DNA from: Leptasterias polaris
Lineage: Eukaryota; Echinodermata; Asteroidea; Forcipulatida; Asteriidae
Length of the DNA: 64,000 bases
NCBI GenBank assembly: GCA_037783415.1
Contig: JAZGTN010000029.1
Span: forward strand, 2,108,001 to 2,172,000
Reading direction: 5' to 3'
Below the pieces are notes generated by a model. That model was given only the letters and a program-made list of their open reading frames with translations, was not told the origin of the DNA and made no database searches. Positions 37,531 to 50,700 of this stretch are shown here, in pieces. Numbering within the stretch: position 1 is the first letter of the stretch; each line of letters starts with the position of its first letter. A program made the position numbers and the translations under genes.

Positions 37531-39162
37531 TAAGTGCTAAGTACTTATTGAGCTACAGCTCAGAAAGACAAATACTTGAGTATCAAATATTTGACTATAA
37601 CTTAAAACCGAGTTTAACTGAGGTTTCAGGCATTGCACTTAAACTTGCTAAACTGTTCGTTTTACTTGGAAGAAATGAGAGCATTTTAAACAAGTAGAAT
37701 GCCCAGTTTTTGGTAGCCTACAGGGCAAGTTGAGAAGTGGTGTGTACTACGAGCCCATAGCTGTTTTTACTAGACAATGTACGCAGAGCTAGCTAAGCCA
37801 TGACTTTAAATGAAGGTACACCAATGTATAACTTGATCAAGTGTTTATGCAATTTATCTGTACGGTAGCAGAATAAATCAAGGCCTATTACAGTGCCATC
37901 TTCTCGAAGAGTTCGTTCACACAAATGTATAGCCCCTAAATACCCTCCAAATGTATAGCCCCTAAATACCCTCCATATCTGCAGATTACAACAAAGAAAG
38001 GGATGACAAAAGTACTTCTGTGTATTGGAGTGTTTCTTTGAGTGAGAAATTGTCCCGAGGTCGTTAATGTTATATTTGGTTGCATTTACTCACGTGGTGC
38101 AGTCAAAAATTTTACTCTGGTCATGCTGCCACTAGTTGCTTTTTGTTCGATTTTACGGTCACTGGGTTTTCGGTATGTAGGCCATTGTCACTGTGGCCTT
38201 GCTTAAAAATCACTGAATGCATACAGTTTGGGAAACTTTTCTGAAAACAACCAACAATAATTATTTTAAGAGAAAGTCGCTGGCTTTTGTGTGGGATTAT
38301 GATTTCGTTTAGAATAGGCTGTGCAAGTCTCGCGCGCATTCGAACTTCCGGGACCATAGTGGTCCCAACCATATGGAGTTTTACGTGGGCAAGATTTTGT
38401 TTCGTCAATTATTTTAGTTTAACGTAGGTTATGACCTAGACAAGTATACATGTTGTTGGGAGTGTAATACTAAGTGATAACAAAATATGAAAGTAAAACC
38501 AATTCAACAATATTAACGAAGAAAACCCAAGAATTAAACTTGACCTCAGCTTCCGGTTATTGCAAAAAATTAAGAATTTTGTGCTCGCCTCCGATCATAA
38601 AACTTACGTAAACGCTTGTTTTGGATGCGCAATTATAATTGCCAGATGCTGTAATTGCATAGCGAACCCTTTTCATTGCAGTCTATGGTTGTTGAGGCGT
38701 CAGCATCCTCTTTAAACTGCGATTCGGGTCCATTTAGGACCCGTTTGACCTTCACGAATCCGCGTAAGGGGTTTCTAAAAAGTTAACATCAAATAGGCAT
38801 CCTTGTCCCAGAGTTTTAATTTGTTTTCAATAATAATATACACACTATTGTGATTTTTTTTTGCAAAAGCTAAACCTTTTCATAAAATTGTAATGATTAA
38901 TTTTTGTTGTTCAGATTTTGTCATGAGATATAATTTAAAACAAAGATTTAATTTCAGAGATAAAAATGTTCTTCGTTTGACGTGTTTTCTCGTTCGGATA
39001 CGCGCGAGACTTGCACAGTCTATAGAAGTGAAATTCTTCGAGAAATAGTACCCCATAAAACTTGCCCCTGTAAAGGTTATATAACTTACTAATTTAAGAT
39101 GTTTTTAATTTCTGAAGTAAAACCACATTGTGGAATTTGAGGCTTTGCATGGTGAGGTATCA

Positions 39163-39490
39163 ATGTATATTTAGTTTGCGGTAACACCATGGTATATACG
39201 TACGGAACCATACGTACTGGGTAGAAATCACTCGCGGTAGTGTAGTTAATCACGAGAAGTCCCCTCGATCCACTAAGCGAAAGTAGTAGTCCCGGCCGAT
39301 TTCCAACCTTCCGCCCAGGTAGTACTTAATAAGCAGGACACTTCTTTTCAGAACTAAGAAGTCTCAGCCCGAATTCCGAAAAATCTACTTCGCGGCAGTA
39401 GAATAAATAGCAAGACAAGTTCTCAAAATAACATAATCTACCCAGCAAGTAGATAGATATACAAATGATGTTACCGCAAACCAAATATAC
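39163..39490. mobile_element. Fullest copy of repeat E
   Basis: The ends are inverted: TATATTTAGTTTGCGGTAAC at the left, GTTACCGCAAACCAAATATA at the right. The interior has GAGAAGTCCCCTCGATCCAC. It is probably non-autonomous and old. Confidence 0.65.
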
Positions 39491-39776
39491 CGATAGATTA
39501 AAACCACATTGTCAGACAAACATGGTTCTTAATATTGTACCATTCATCTTTACATCTGGGTAAAGTTTTCAGCCACATGCCGTTCGAGTTCTAACAACAA
39601 TTTTATTTTTCCAAAGTAATATCGGCGAGTATAGGATTGGAAACTTTGCACGGTGAGAGAACAACTTGAAAAGTATTGATTGCAGAGACACCATGTGATG
39701 GTATCTCTCTTATGGAGCTGTGGTGGTTCTGGAAAGAATCCGACGATGTATAACGAATCAAATCTTCGATCAGCAA

Positions 39777-39972
39777 GCCCTGGGCCCAATTTCATAGAGC
39801 TGCTTTAGCATCAATTAGTGCTTAAACAATTTCTGCTAAGCAAAAATGAGCAGGATACCAGTCACAGATGATTATTTGGAATGGTATTTTGGCTGGTAAC
39901 CTTGTTCTGGTAAGCAACATGTTGTGTTTAGCTATTTGTTGTGCTTCAGCAGCTCTGAAAATAGGCCCAGCT
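39777..39972. mobile_element. MITE M4
   Basis: The terminal inverted repeat TGGGCCCAATTTCATAGAGC pairs with GCTCTGAAAATAGGCCCA, with AGCTGCT/AGCAGCT just inside. It is related to 40565-40858 and, more distantly, to 36470-36600. Confidence 0.7.
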
Positions 39973-40351
39973 GATCAAATTCATGAGATAAGCTGGATGT
40001 AGGCCTAATGGTGCTGCGTGCTGTATTGACTTACTTTGTGGGGGTGAATCGATATATTGTCATCTTAAATTATTTCTTAAAGTTAAATAGAGGAGGTGCC
40101 ACTACATAGCTGTACAAACTAATGAGCATAATTATTAATAATGAGTTGGACATCATGGGAATTCTTCATTCCCGGATCCCTCTCACTATTCACTATGCTC
40201 TCACCGTTGAGAACGTCATGATGAAACGATATGCATAGCCTACTGCAAAACGGATTCTATAATACAATAACCATAGGCCTATTTGGGGTAAACATTTTCA
40301 ATGAGTGACAGTCACACCTTTTAACAATACTTTAGTTATCGAGAACGTGTG

Positions 40352-40540
40352 CATTATAGACCTTATGTATTGACGTCATCCAGCCGCCATCTTAGAGGTA
40401 AACTGATGATGAAACAATGGAAAACGCACAGATCTGTACGCGCGGCGCACAAAACTGGCCAATGAACAATGTCCTTTTGACCTCTAGGTGAGGGCGCCCT
40501 ACTCAATTTACGCCATATGCATAAGGTCTATTGTATGTGC
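40352..40540. mobile_element. Short MITE with ATAGACCTTATG ends
   Basis: TATAGACCTTATG at the left and CATAAGGTCTAT at the right bracket about 190 bases containing TGACGTCATCCAGCCGCC and GAGGGCGCCCTACTC. Confidence 0.65.
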
Positions 40541-40564
40541 GTGTGTAGGTGTCTCTCGATAGAA

Positions 40565-40858
40565 CTGCTGAAGCACAAAAACTAGCTAAGCTCAACATAG
40601 TTATGCTTATCATAAAAAGGTTACCAGCTAAAATATCTATTCTGAAGCTTGGTTTTACATTTCGCAACAAATGAAATTACTTCATGCATTTGACTGTCAA
40701 TAGGAACCCTGGGGAAATCAGTTTAGGGTCGGAACGTAGGCCACTTAGTAGTTTGCAGCCAAAATATCATTTCACATGTAGCATTTGTGACTGGTTTGTT
40801 TATGGAATGTTCAAAGCAATTTAAGCAGCTCTATGAAATTGGTCCCAGCTTGCCAGCA
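40565..40858. repeat. MITE M4 relative
   Basis: AGAACTGCTGAAGCACAAAA at the left and GCAGCTCTATGAAATTGGTC at the right recall the M4 ends. The interior is rearranged. Confidence 0.5.
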
Positions 40859-42254
40859 TCCACTGAATAGTCCGTGCAGCTTCTATTATTTATAATGAAC
40901 AGGTAGCAACTGGGTAGCAACCACGCGGGACACGGATGTGCGACCATCTGCCGTAATGTGCGAAATTATCGGCTAATATTAATGGGATACCCACTCAGCT
41001 ACCAATGCCGTCTGCCGCCGGGAGTGGCAGTGTGTGTTTGTGTGACAACCTGAGTGATACCTCCCAAAATAAAATAATTTACGGAGTGATCTCTCTATAG
41101 GTCGTGGGCTGGTTGTATCATGAAGTGTCTATAACCGAGCCCTGCCTCTCTTTGTGACTATAGACCTTATCATGCTGGTACACCATCTTGGTTGTGCTCC
41201 CTGGAACAAATAACAGTAATGAATGCTAACATTCATTGTAAGGTATCATTCTATTTCTGCCTCCAGTTGGTTACGTTGATTTCAATAGGAAAATATCAAG
41301 ATGGCTGCACCATAATAGAGACCTATACTGATAGTTGGTACCTCACATTCATAAAAAGTGTGATCCTTCTATCCTCAAGAAATTGTAAGGTCACTTATTG
41401 GCTAAATTGGAGTAAAGAAGGATTGTGTTTATCTGAAATTTGGCAGAACTGAATTCAGCAACACTTTGTCGGCGAACACAAGTTCTAAAAGTCGAACAAA
41501 CTGGGGTGTGGGGTGTCGTGAAAATCAAAGAATATGACTTGTGCACAACAACATCCGATGGTGATAAGAAAGCAACGTCTTTTGTCTTATACAGGCCTGG
41601 AATTTCATCTTTGAGAGGGCAAGGCCATTTTCATTTTGCAAATGGCACTTCCTTTGAAAAATCTTTAAGTTTATTGGAAACTTTTGAAGGGGCACCAAGA
41701 CAGGGTTAGGGTAATTTCAGGCCTGTTCTACCTTGAATGCAGTAAGCGCGCTAACACTGATTACGATAATATTTAGCAAATGTGTCGGACCATTTCCCCC
41801 TTTTGGGGCCCCGCTTTGGTATTTCATGGTTTGCCACGGGAGAAGAACAGAAATGTGAATACCACGTCCATGCTTTTTTGAAACTCAATCAATCATGATT
41901 GAAGAGTTAAAAGCACGGGTATGGTATTTGTATAATCATGCAATATAATTGCCACTGGTGCAAACACACCCCTCTAAGTAAATCAATTTCGCTGACAGCT
42001 AACTGTCACACAGAAGGCCTACTCACGTCAAAACAAAGGACCACTTTCAACATTATACAAACATTATAAATGAGAAAATGATCAGTTTTTAAGAGAAAAA
42101 TTGCTCTCCATTTTGGGGGGATATTCAAACGAGTTTGTTATCACCGTCCTAAACCACCAGGGTGGGTAAATCTTCACGAAGCTAAATCGTATTTTCGGTA
42201 AAACTTTTTTCATTTGGCAAATTAAATACAGCATGCAGGGCGCCGTCTATCAAC

Positions 42255-42545
42255 TTAAAGGCAGGGTACATTTTTGGTAATTGTCAAATACTTAGTGTAT
42301 CTGAACAAACCTGTCAAAATTTGGGCTCAATTGGTCATCTTGAGTTGCAAGAAAATAACGAAAGAAAAAAAATCTACTTTTTGGCATAACTGTGTGCTTC
42401 ATGCCTGAAGCCTTTCTAAGATTAACATTTTTGGGTGGTTGAAAATTACCTTTTTCTCTAAAACTACATTACTTCAAAGGGTGTTGTTTCAAACAATGTT
42501 TATAATAACAACAGCTTTCCGGTGCTTCTTACCAAGTAAGTTCGA
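42255..42545 (+). mobile_element. MITE M5, right end truncated
   Basis: TTAAAGGCAGGGTACATTTT, TTGTCAAATAC and GGGCTCAATTGGTCATC, then GCAAGAAAATAACGAAAG, follow the order of 48823-49199. The right terminal repeat is missing. Confidence 0.7.
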
Positions 42546-43104
42546 TAGATGATCATAAATCTTTGATGGTAGAAACTAAAAAGGTAGAAAGTAACTTGTA
42601 GTTGTACACAAGTTCCATTATCGATCACAAAGTAAAACCCTTTCAATGTAAAGCATTGTAAGATGTTAGCAACGCATATAATCCCAAAACACTTGACTTG
42701 TGAAAGGTCAGATCTTAAATTTTTAGTGAAGCAGTGCGATGGAGTTTTCTTTTTATACCATGGAGGTAAACACATGTGTTTAGTTCACAGTGTTGCAACT
42801 AATTAACGTTGTGACAATGTCCAAATGCCTTCAATTTTCCTTTAAAAAGACTTACACTGAGGTGAACGAAGTAAAGCCGCAATGCAGCTCCTCAAAATGT
42901 GTTCAATCCCTATTGAGTTTTTTTTCCCCCGACAAATCAAAAATAAGTTTGTGGTCGGTAAAAACCTGATAAAGCCGGGTTTTGTTGATAATGTACCAAG
43001 GTTAACTGATAAGTATGTGGGAAAACGTAGGCCTACAGCTTAGATCGACTCGTGTTAATTTATTTATAATCCAGAATCTTTAAGTAGCAGCTGGCTTGGC
43101 AGCA

Positions 43105-43385
43105 CTGCAGCATCTTGTTTACTTTTGGTGAAGTAGGCCTAGTGTTCTTTGTACACCGCCATGATGGAAGAACACTGAGCTTCATGCATCCTGTGACATC
43201 ACATGTTTACAAAAGAGCCACAGAGCCTTCCTTCAGGAGCGATTTGTACACAGCTCAATGGAAGAAAACATTGTTACATTTCATAGAGATTGCACTGTCT
43301 GTTTGTATCAATGTTTGATACGAAGAAAGGGAGCACATCCCAAAACTTGCTCAGCTGTTACTTTTGTACTTTTTGAATTCATGTG
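43105..43385 (+). repeat. Dispersed repeat D, copy 2
   Basis: CATCCTGTGACATCACATG, AAAAGAGCCACAGAGCCTTC, GTACACAGCTCAATGGAAG and GGGAGCACATCCCAAAACTTG match 50130-50415 in order. It is the same family as the minus-strand copy in ELP1 intron 2. Confidence 0.65.
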
Positions 43386-44915
43386 GAAATTATGCACAAA
43401 ATGTTAAATTTCCCATCTGAGCAGTGCAGTATCTTGCCTGCCAGAGAAGCCCTAGAATATGCAAACAAAGGTTACAGGCATGGTCTATATGCAGACGGCC
43501 ACATAGGCTTATTACAAGACTTTTCATCTTTCACACGTCTGGCCTTGCTCTTTTATAACATGGAATGAGCTTTGGACGTGGGTTGCAGTGAAGAACAACT
43601 CGCATGTCATGTATTGAAAAACATGTTTAATGAACTTTTTAGTCGGTCTCGACGAAGCTTCCACAGGATTTGAAGATACAGCTTTATGTAGCTTAACACT
43701 AATTTTTCAATGTAGCAATTACATAACCTTAGAAATTGGTATGTAGGTCTTAACTGTCTCTCAGTTTGACCCATATCTGTGTGTGTCATTTTGACACCGA
43801 TTAAGGGTCACTTAGGACCCGGTTTCCAGGTCAATTCTGACCCGGCAGTTTTTAGAGTGTAATTTGCAGTGTGTAGTAATGGCGGCCTGTCTCAAAGAAG
43901 ATTTCAAAGGAATTTCATCAATGTACCAATTATACAATCGTAGAAATTGATTTGTATAGGCTAGGCCTAAATTTACAATGTTTGAATTAAAAATTTAAGT
44001 GAATATTATAAAATATACATTATCACTAAACGGCGATATATTGCATCAAGATATTTCCTATCATAGTAAAAGTACACACGTAATTATAACGAATTCACAA
44101 AATGACGAAAAAAGTATGTTGGGTATTTTATTATTAATGTGTCTATTATTAATAATGTTTTCCCGTATTAACGTCGACGTATCACCCTCACGTGACAATT
44201 AGTCGTAGATTTTATGACAGTGAAACATATTTCATTAAAAAAATAATATTACAGTGTTTGACTGTCCAAACATTGGTTTCCATACCACCTATTCAACCAA
44301 TTTCCCTTTATTTGTGCACAATAGTGAGTGGGTGAATTTGTTTAGGAACTATACCCGTTCAACAAATAAACCCTAACTGACGTAGTCCCTTGACTAGTCA
44401 TCACACTGAGCATGGAGAAATCGTTGAATTCAGGGCGCCTCCACCAGAAAAGGAATTACCCATGACGTGTCCACCACGCCTGAATGATTAACAATAACCT
44501 TTTGTGCTGTTCTTTTGTTATTTAAAATCATTTAACAGGCGGAACAGCCGCACTTAAATGATACGGTACTCCCAGCAGGATCGTTATTAAAGTCAAGCAT
44601 ACCCATCTGATCTGGGTTTGATCGCCTGCTATTAAGGAAAGTTCGTCTAAAATCAGCTGAAGTTTTTCTTTTTTATAGGCAGCGATATCGTCAAGGATAG
44701 GTACTGGATTTACCCGTGGTGGATGCAGAGAATTTACTAAACTCATCCAGTTAAGCAGAGATATAAAAACCACGCCTCATTACAGAGAATAAAACGAAAT
44801 CGAAATCACCTGTTGCCTGAAACCGGAGCAAACGCATTTACATAAATATTCTAACAACAACGTTGGCTAGCCATCGGAGTATCCTCTTCGCACGGGATTT
44901 TGTTTACCACCGGTC

Positions 44916-44922
44916 TATAAAA
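44916..44922 (+). promoter_or_regulatory. TATA box of the Reeler/EGF gene
   Basis: TATAAAA lies 51 bases upstream of the last base before the ATG at 44973. Initiation about 30 bases downstream would give a 5' UTR of only about 25-30 bases. A second TATAAAAA at about 44761 is a weaker alternative, needing a longer leader. Confidence 0.55.
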
Positions 44923-44972
44923 CAAATCAATTAACAGCAACTCTACTGACTGCTTGGATTAAGGTTGAAACC

Positions 44973-45195
44973 ATGACTTTTGTGTGGAAGAAACTGGTTT
45001 ATTTGGTGTTTTTATGTGCGTGTTTGAGTGATGTTTGGTGCTATCCATCGGGCGCTCCGACCAGTGCTTGCGTCGAGATGTTACCGGGACATCGCGATTG
45101 GAATGGCCAACAGTTGCAACCCCAGCAGAGATCGTCAAGTCTTTGGGATATAAGAACCAGCAGTTCAAGCTACACAGTGGATCAAACTATCACAG
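44973..45195 (+). CDS. Reeler/EGF gene exon 1: signal peptide and start of Reeler domain
   Basis: MTFVWKKLVYLVFLCACLSD is a basic n-region and hydrophobic core, with likely cleavage near VWC/YPSG. APTSACVEMLPGH is the first Reeler motif with its conserved cysteine. The donor is ATCACAG|GTACTT; ends in phase 1. An ATG with CC before it is the first in frame after the TATA box. Confidence 0.9.
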
Positions 45196-47707
45196 GTACT
45201 TAATAAAAAAAATTATATATTAATACAACACTACAATTGGGAAATTGTACTTTCAGAAATTATGATTGATTTTATTTTTGAGTACTCGGCAAGGACTTGG
45301 TTATGGGAGGCTTCCAAATTTCTTTCGAACAACTCGTCAGTCGTTACGTGATGATGGACGCAGAATAGGACCTTTTTTGTTTTATCCCCTTCCTCGTATG
45401 GAAATACCAAAGGTTGAACCAAAGTTTACGAAACAAAAAGGGCGACTTTTTAACATGAATTTTGCAACAGAAATCATTGCATATCCACACATGAGAATTT
45501 GTAAAAATTCAACTCGTAACGGCTTTCTTGAAAATCGTGATTCGTAATATTTTCTTCACTTTATTGGATTGCCAAGACGGAAAAATCACAACAAAGGATT
45601 CACAGAAGTTTTCATTCAATCAAAATTAATATGTGTAATTCACAATAATGTGAAATAATGGATAAACCATATTTGAATGTTTTTATCATCAAGAATTTGC
45701 TCAAAAGAAAGCACCTTTTCTAAAGACATGTCTAATGATAAGAAGTTGTCAATTTTTATTATTTCTTTTATTATTTTCGAAATAGTATGAACTACCATAC
45801 TGCCTTTCAAATAATTTTTATTGAATGTTTGGATTGATTGAGTGTTTCTTTAACAAGTACTGATATTATTACAGAATGTATGTATGTATGTAGGCCTAAT
45901 CAAAATATTAAAACAAGAAACACTTCTTTCGCTAGACACCTAGAGTGACAAGCAATTTATGACCTGCAAACCTGACATATTTTAAATTGCCACTTCATTA
46001 AATGCAGACAAAATGGCTGGTAGTGTTTTCGTTTGCTCATGTTTGAGTCAAAGCATAGAGCAAGGACTTGCTCTATGGTCAAAGTTATTTCTTTTACGAA
46101 TACCTGCAAATCTAAGCTGGCGTCGTTTTCATAAATTGAGGACTCTGAACTTATTTTCATGGACTTTTGTTGCGAACTATGCAGAAATGTGTATATCTAT
46201 TTCGTTTATTATGTTCAGTGTTGTCTAGAGTATGCAGGCCTTATTTGTACAAACCCGGAAATTTGAGATGCAAAGTTTCAAAAGTCCACTTTTGACCCCA
46301 AATATCATTTAAAAATGAAACCCAATATTAGGCCATGTAGACCAATGACTGCAAATTCCAAATTCATACGGAGAAAATATACTCTGGCATTATTTCTACC
46401 TTCATCCAAATTTTCACCTGAAAAAAACATCCATAAAAAGTTTGTGCATACACAATTTATTTCCACTTATGATTCACTGGGCAATTATTTCTTTCCAAAA
46501 AGCAAGAGCGGAAACTTTTTTCCCCAAATAAGGCCCGAATAAACACAATGATCGTGACGCAGTTAAGTCCCACCTTTGTATAAAAGAACGCCACAATGGC
46601 AACTAAAGGGTTTGTGTTCAGCGAACCGGCATGATTTCAACAGCAAAGATGACGTCGTTCATGCTGTGAATTCAAAGTGACTTCGTCTATTATCCATTTT
46701 GTATGATACGCGCTATACAACAACAAAAACTTAAACCCAAGGAATGTCTACAGTAAAGTCAGGAGAACTTTGTGTTTTGTAGTTTTGTTTGTTTTTTGAC
46801 AAATTGAAACCTTTTACATCGTTATGATTTCGCAAATGCTTCATAGTGAGAGATGCATGCTAATACATCGTCACCCTACAAGAATTGCTGACAAATTTTT
46901 TCCCCATTTGGTTTTTAAGCACTGTTTTGTTGTTAGTTGATGATATTTTTCATGGGAACACAAGTTTTACAATGGTAGAATTATTTTTCAAGAAAAAAAT
47001 TTCCCTGAAAGGGTGTAGGTCCAACTTTGAGAAGCTATTAAATGGAGTATATGAATGTAACTTGTTTTTTACTCTTATCCTTGGAATGTATGAAATGTTG
47101 GAATGTGCTGAACCCCTTGTTAAAAACCAAAAGTCAAATCATGTTTTGTACTGAGCAATAATAAAACCTTTTCTTTGTGCATATCTTGAAACAAAGGAAG
47201 TGTTTCTTGAGGTATGCCTTGCTAACGTCATCACTCATCCTAACTGAGGATTGAGGCAAAACCATATGAACTTGGTCAAACTTTTGTTTTTCCCCCTCAA
47301 GAAAATGCATGTTGGCCTGTATAAGTGCACGAGTAGAATAATAATGTGTACAGTGAAGTTCCCCAGAATTTAATATCATGAAATGCATGCAGTAAGAATA
47401 CCTCCAACCATTATAACTTTATTATTGCTCCATTTTTCAACCCTTTCCAATCACAGTGGAAATTGCCGCCAATGGTTCTCCCTTACATTTTGAAGGATTC
47501 CTCATGCAGGCCCGCCGAGTCGACAGCGGAACTCTGGTCGGAAAATTCATACCGCCAGCAGATGGTGGCGCCCGCGTTCTAACGTGTTCAAATGTCAACG
47601 ACTCCATCACGCATTCTGATAAAACTTCTAAGTCGCCAAGTTACTTTCTTGAATGGAAAGCCCCATCTGCACTCGAAGGAGATATTGAATTTCTGTGAGT
47701 ACCCTTG

Positions 47708-47739
<32 letters not shown>

Positions 47740-50700
47740 CCCTTTCCATTTTATAAAATTATTAATATGGACGGTCCAACCAACAACTGCCATTTTACAC
47801 CTTGACCCATGCGCTACCTGCGTCAGTGGCAACACCAAACATTTTCAAAGTGGGAGGAGGGGGACAGGGGCAAAGACATAATTGGGGGGGGGGGGGGGGG
47901 GGGGGTGCCATTTCATTCATTTGGGCATTTTTTAAAATCTCATTGGGGGGGGGCAAGACGGGGAAATGTTTCTGAGTATGTTTGGGGGGGCTGAGTGCTG
48001 CCATGCATACTATATACTATACTATATTTGCAAAAATATACAGTGTTAAAAAAAATTTGTTTTCCTTTCAGTTTCAAAAGAAAAACGCATGTGTATTGTG
48101 GATTTTCCTTTATTTTCTTACAGAGTGACGATTGCTTACACAAAGGAGATATTCTGGACACGAATCAATTCTTCGGTAGTAACTGGTAAGGATTTTGTTT
48201 TGTTTTTGTAGCCATTCAATTTTTTTTAAATTATAAATTAGTGTCCAAACGAAGTGGTTAATGTGATGTGCAAAGTGATGTGTTGTTAAGATCAAAGCAA
48301 GCTGTACATGAACGATGAACTCTCACTCAGTTATTGTACGAGCATGCCCTCCTTCCGTATCATATCTATAGAGAGAGTGCGCTTTCTGAGAACTAGGTGA
48401 GAGTTCATAAGGCCTGCTTAATAATCGGGACGATAGTGCCCCTATAAAGGCAAAGTATACCTCTGGTTCTTGTAGCCGTTCATTGTATTAATCCTATATA
48501 AATGTAGATATTATATACAATAAAACTAACATGTGAAAATTTCACTTCAAAAGGTGGTCGCGTTTTTCGCCGAAAAACCGGAGCGAATATGTCCACTCAG
48601 GAAGAATTATTCGCTATAGGAATGCACAATCTGAGAAACGTTTCTGACAGAAACATTTCTCAGATTTTGGGGCATAAAACCTGATATCTTTTTCCATAAT
48701 CGCATTACTTCAAAGTGAAATGATTCTCAAAATGCTTTACATTATCGAAAGCTGCTGTACTTATTACCACGTATGTTTTTATTGCCATTAATTTTCAAAG
48801 TCATTACCAAACGTAAGACCCTTTAAAGGCACTGAACACGTTTGGTAATTGTCAAAGACCAGTATTGTCACTTGGTGTATCCCAACATATGCATAAAATA
48901 ACAAACCTGTGCAAATTTGGGCTGAATTGGTCATCGAAGTTGCAAGAAAATAATGAAAGAAAATACACCCGTGTTGCACAATTTGTGCGCTTTGAAGATG
49001 CCAATAAAAGACTTCATGCATGAAGTCTTTTATTATTTTAGTGAGAAATTACCTCTTTCTCAAAAACTACGTTACTTCAGAGGGGAGTCGTTTCTCACAA
49101 TGTTTTATACTATCAACAGCTCTCTGTTGCTCGTTACCAAGTAAGTTTTTATGCTAATATATATTTTGGGTAATTACCAAACGTGTTCAGTGCCTTTAAG
49201 CATAGAACGTCTTCCATAACACAACTTTCCGATTTTATGAAAGACATTCAAGAATTGAAATACTCTGTGATTTGCTTTTTGCATTTATAACACATGTCAC
49301 TCTGATTTGGTGCAATTTTAGAAGAAAAAAAAACTATTTTATTTATTTATTCATTAAGTTCCTTTGTCTGTCATGTTCAGTAATTCTGTCGGAGAGTATA
49401 TATAGGTGCCTTAGACCATTTAGAAGGAAATTCTTCAAAGACAAATTTCCTCAGTAATTATATCTGCTATATTCTTCACCAATGTTTTTGTATAAAATTA
49501 ACCTTGATCCAATGTTGAGCTGAATTAAAAAAATAAAATAAATGAAATTCAAGTTGTTGTTGTTTTCTTTCCTGATCTAACAGTGGCTTCCGATCCCTGT
49601 GATCCAAACCCTTGTTTGAATGGAGGGACTTGTTTCAAACATGTCAATGGTCGATCTTATTATTGTGGATGCGTCGACATCACGAACCAGAACAGACACT
49701 GTGAAGGTAAATTACATTTTTCAAAAAAAACCTAACAAAAAACATAATGATCTATGGAGCTCTGGAACTGACATCCAACTTGTTGAGATCCTGAGATTTT
49801 ACTGCAGGATGATGAATTCAAAAATGTAAGACGATGACATCTTGGGATGAGAACATCTTTAGAGTAGAATGTTCTCTTTCAGATATACTTTGGGGGATGA
49901 CAACATCTTGAAAGTAGGATGGTGTCTTCTTAAGGAAGTCGACATCTTAATTTAAGATGTCGTCATCCCGAGATAATTCATCTCATGGGTGTCGTCATCT
50001 TATGTTTATGATGTCAGCATCATCCTGCTGTAAATTATCTCGGGATCTGAAGATGTCAGATGTACTTCAAGAGCTCCGTATAATAACAACAGAAATAGAT
50101 GTTTTTTTGTAAGACGTTCGTGAAAGTTTAGCATTGTGTGCCGACAAGGGGTGCAACCTTGTTCATTGCACTAAGGTTTGTATGTTTGTGATTTGTAAGG
50201 ATCGCGGCCATGAAACCTGTGACATCACAGGATTACAAAAGATCCACAGAGCCTGGACATTCTAAAGGCAAGGTTTGTAGTTTGTACACAGCTCAACAGG
50301 AAACAAAACATAAAATCTTAAATTTTAGGCAATTTGCCGCTGTGCAAGTTTGATCAACTTTTTTGATAAGAAAAGGGGCACATCTCAAGACAGGTTTCAG
50401 CCGTTACTTTTTATCCTTCTTGTTAATTTGTATGCAGTTGCTTACTTTGACACAAAATATAAAAACTTCAAGGAAGGTATCTTACAACCCCCCCCCCCCC
50501 CCCCCCACTCTGTGTTGCAGTATCTCTCTGGACATTCCTTTGATATGTACACTAAAAGAAAATCGTATTCTTCAACTCTGTAAAAAACACTGTATGGACG
50601 TGTGTAAGTCCACATAGTGTTTCAAGTCCCTACATTATGTGAACCTCTTTTTGTTCTCGGCACTTCGTATGTATATTTCAAACACAAGGTTTGACAACTG

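Larger units (their letters stand above)
34413..44972. other. Intergenic region between ELP1 and the Reeler/EGF gene
   Basis: In these 10.5 kb I found no exon with a family resemblance and no long open frame. Apart from the ELP1 3' UTR and the repeats listed separately, the visible content is AT-rich unique DNA. The 89-codon frame at 41440-41709 overlaps a probable dispersed repeat. The last 200 bases should hold the next gene's promoter. Confidence 0.6.

Noticed and set aside
41192..41709. Two adjacent small frames in the intergenic region
   Set aside because: No family resemblance. The second overlaps sequence that looks like a dispersed repeat, and there are no splice partners.
47809..47994. 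Gly-rich 61-codon frame and its Pro-rich antisense partner
   Set aside because: They are produced by the G22 and neighbouring G-runs.
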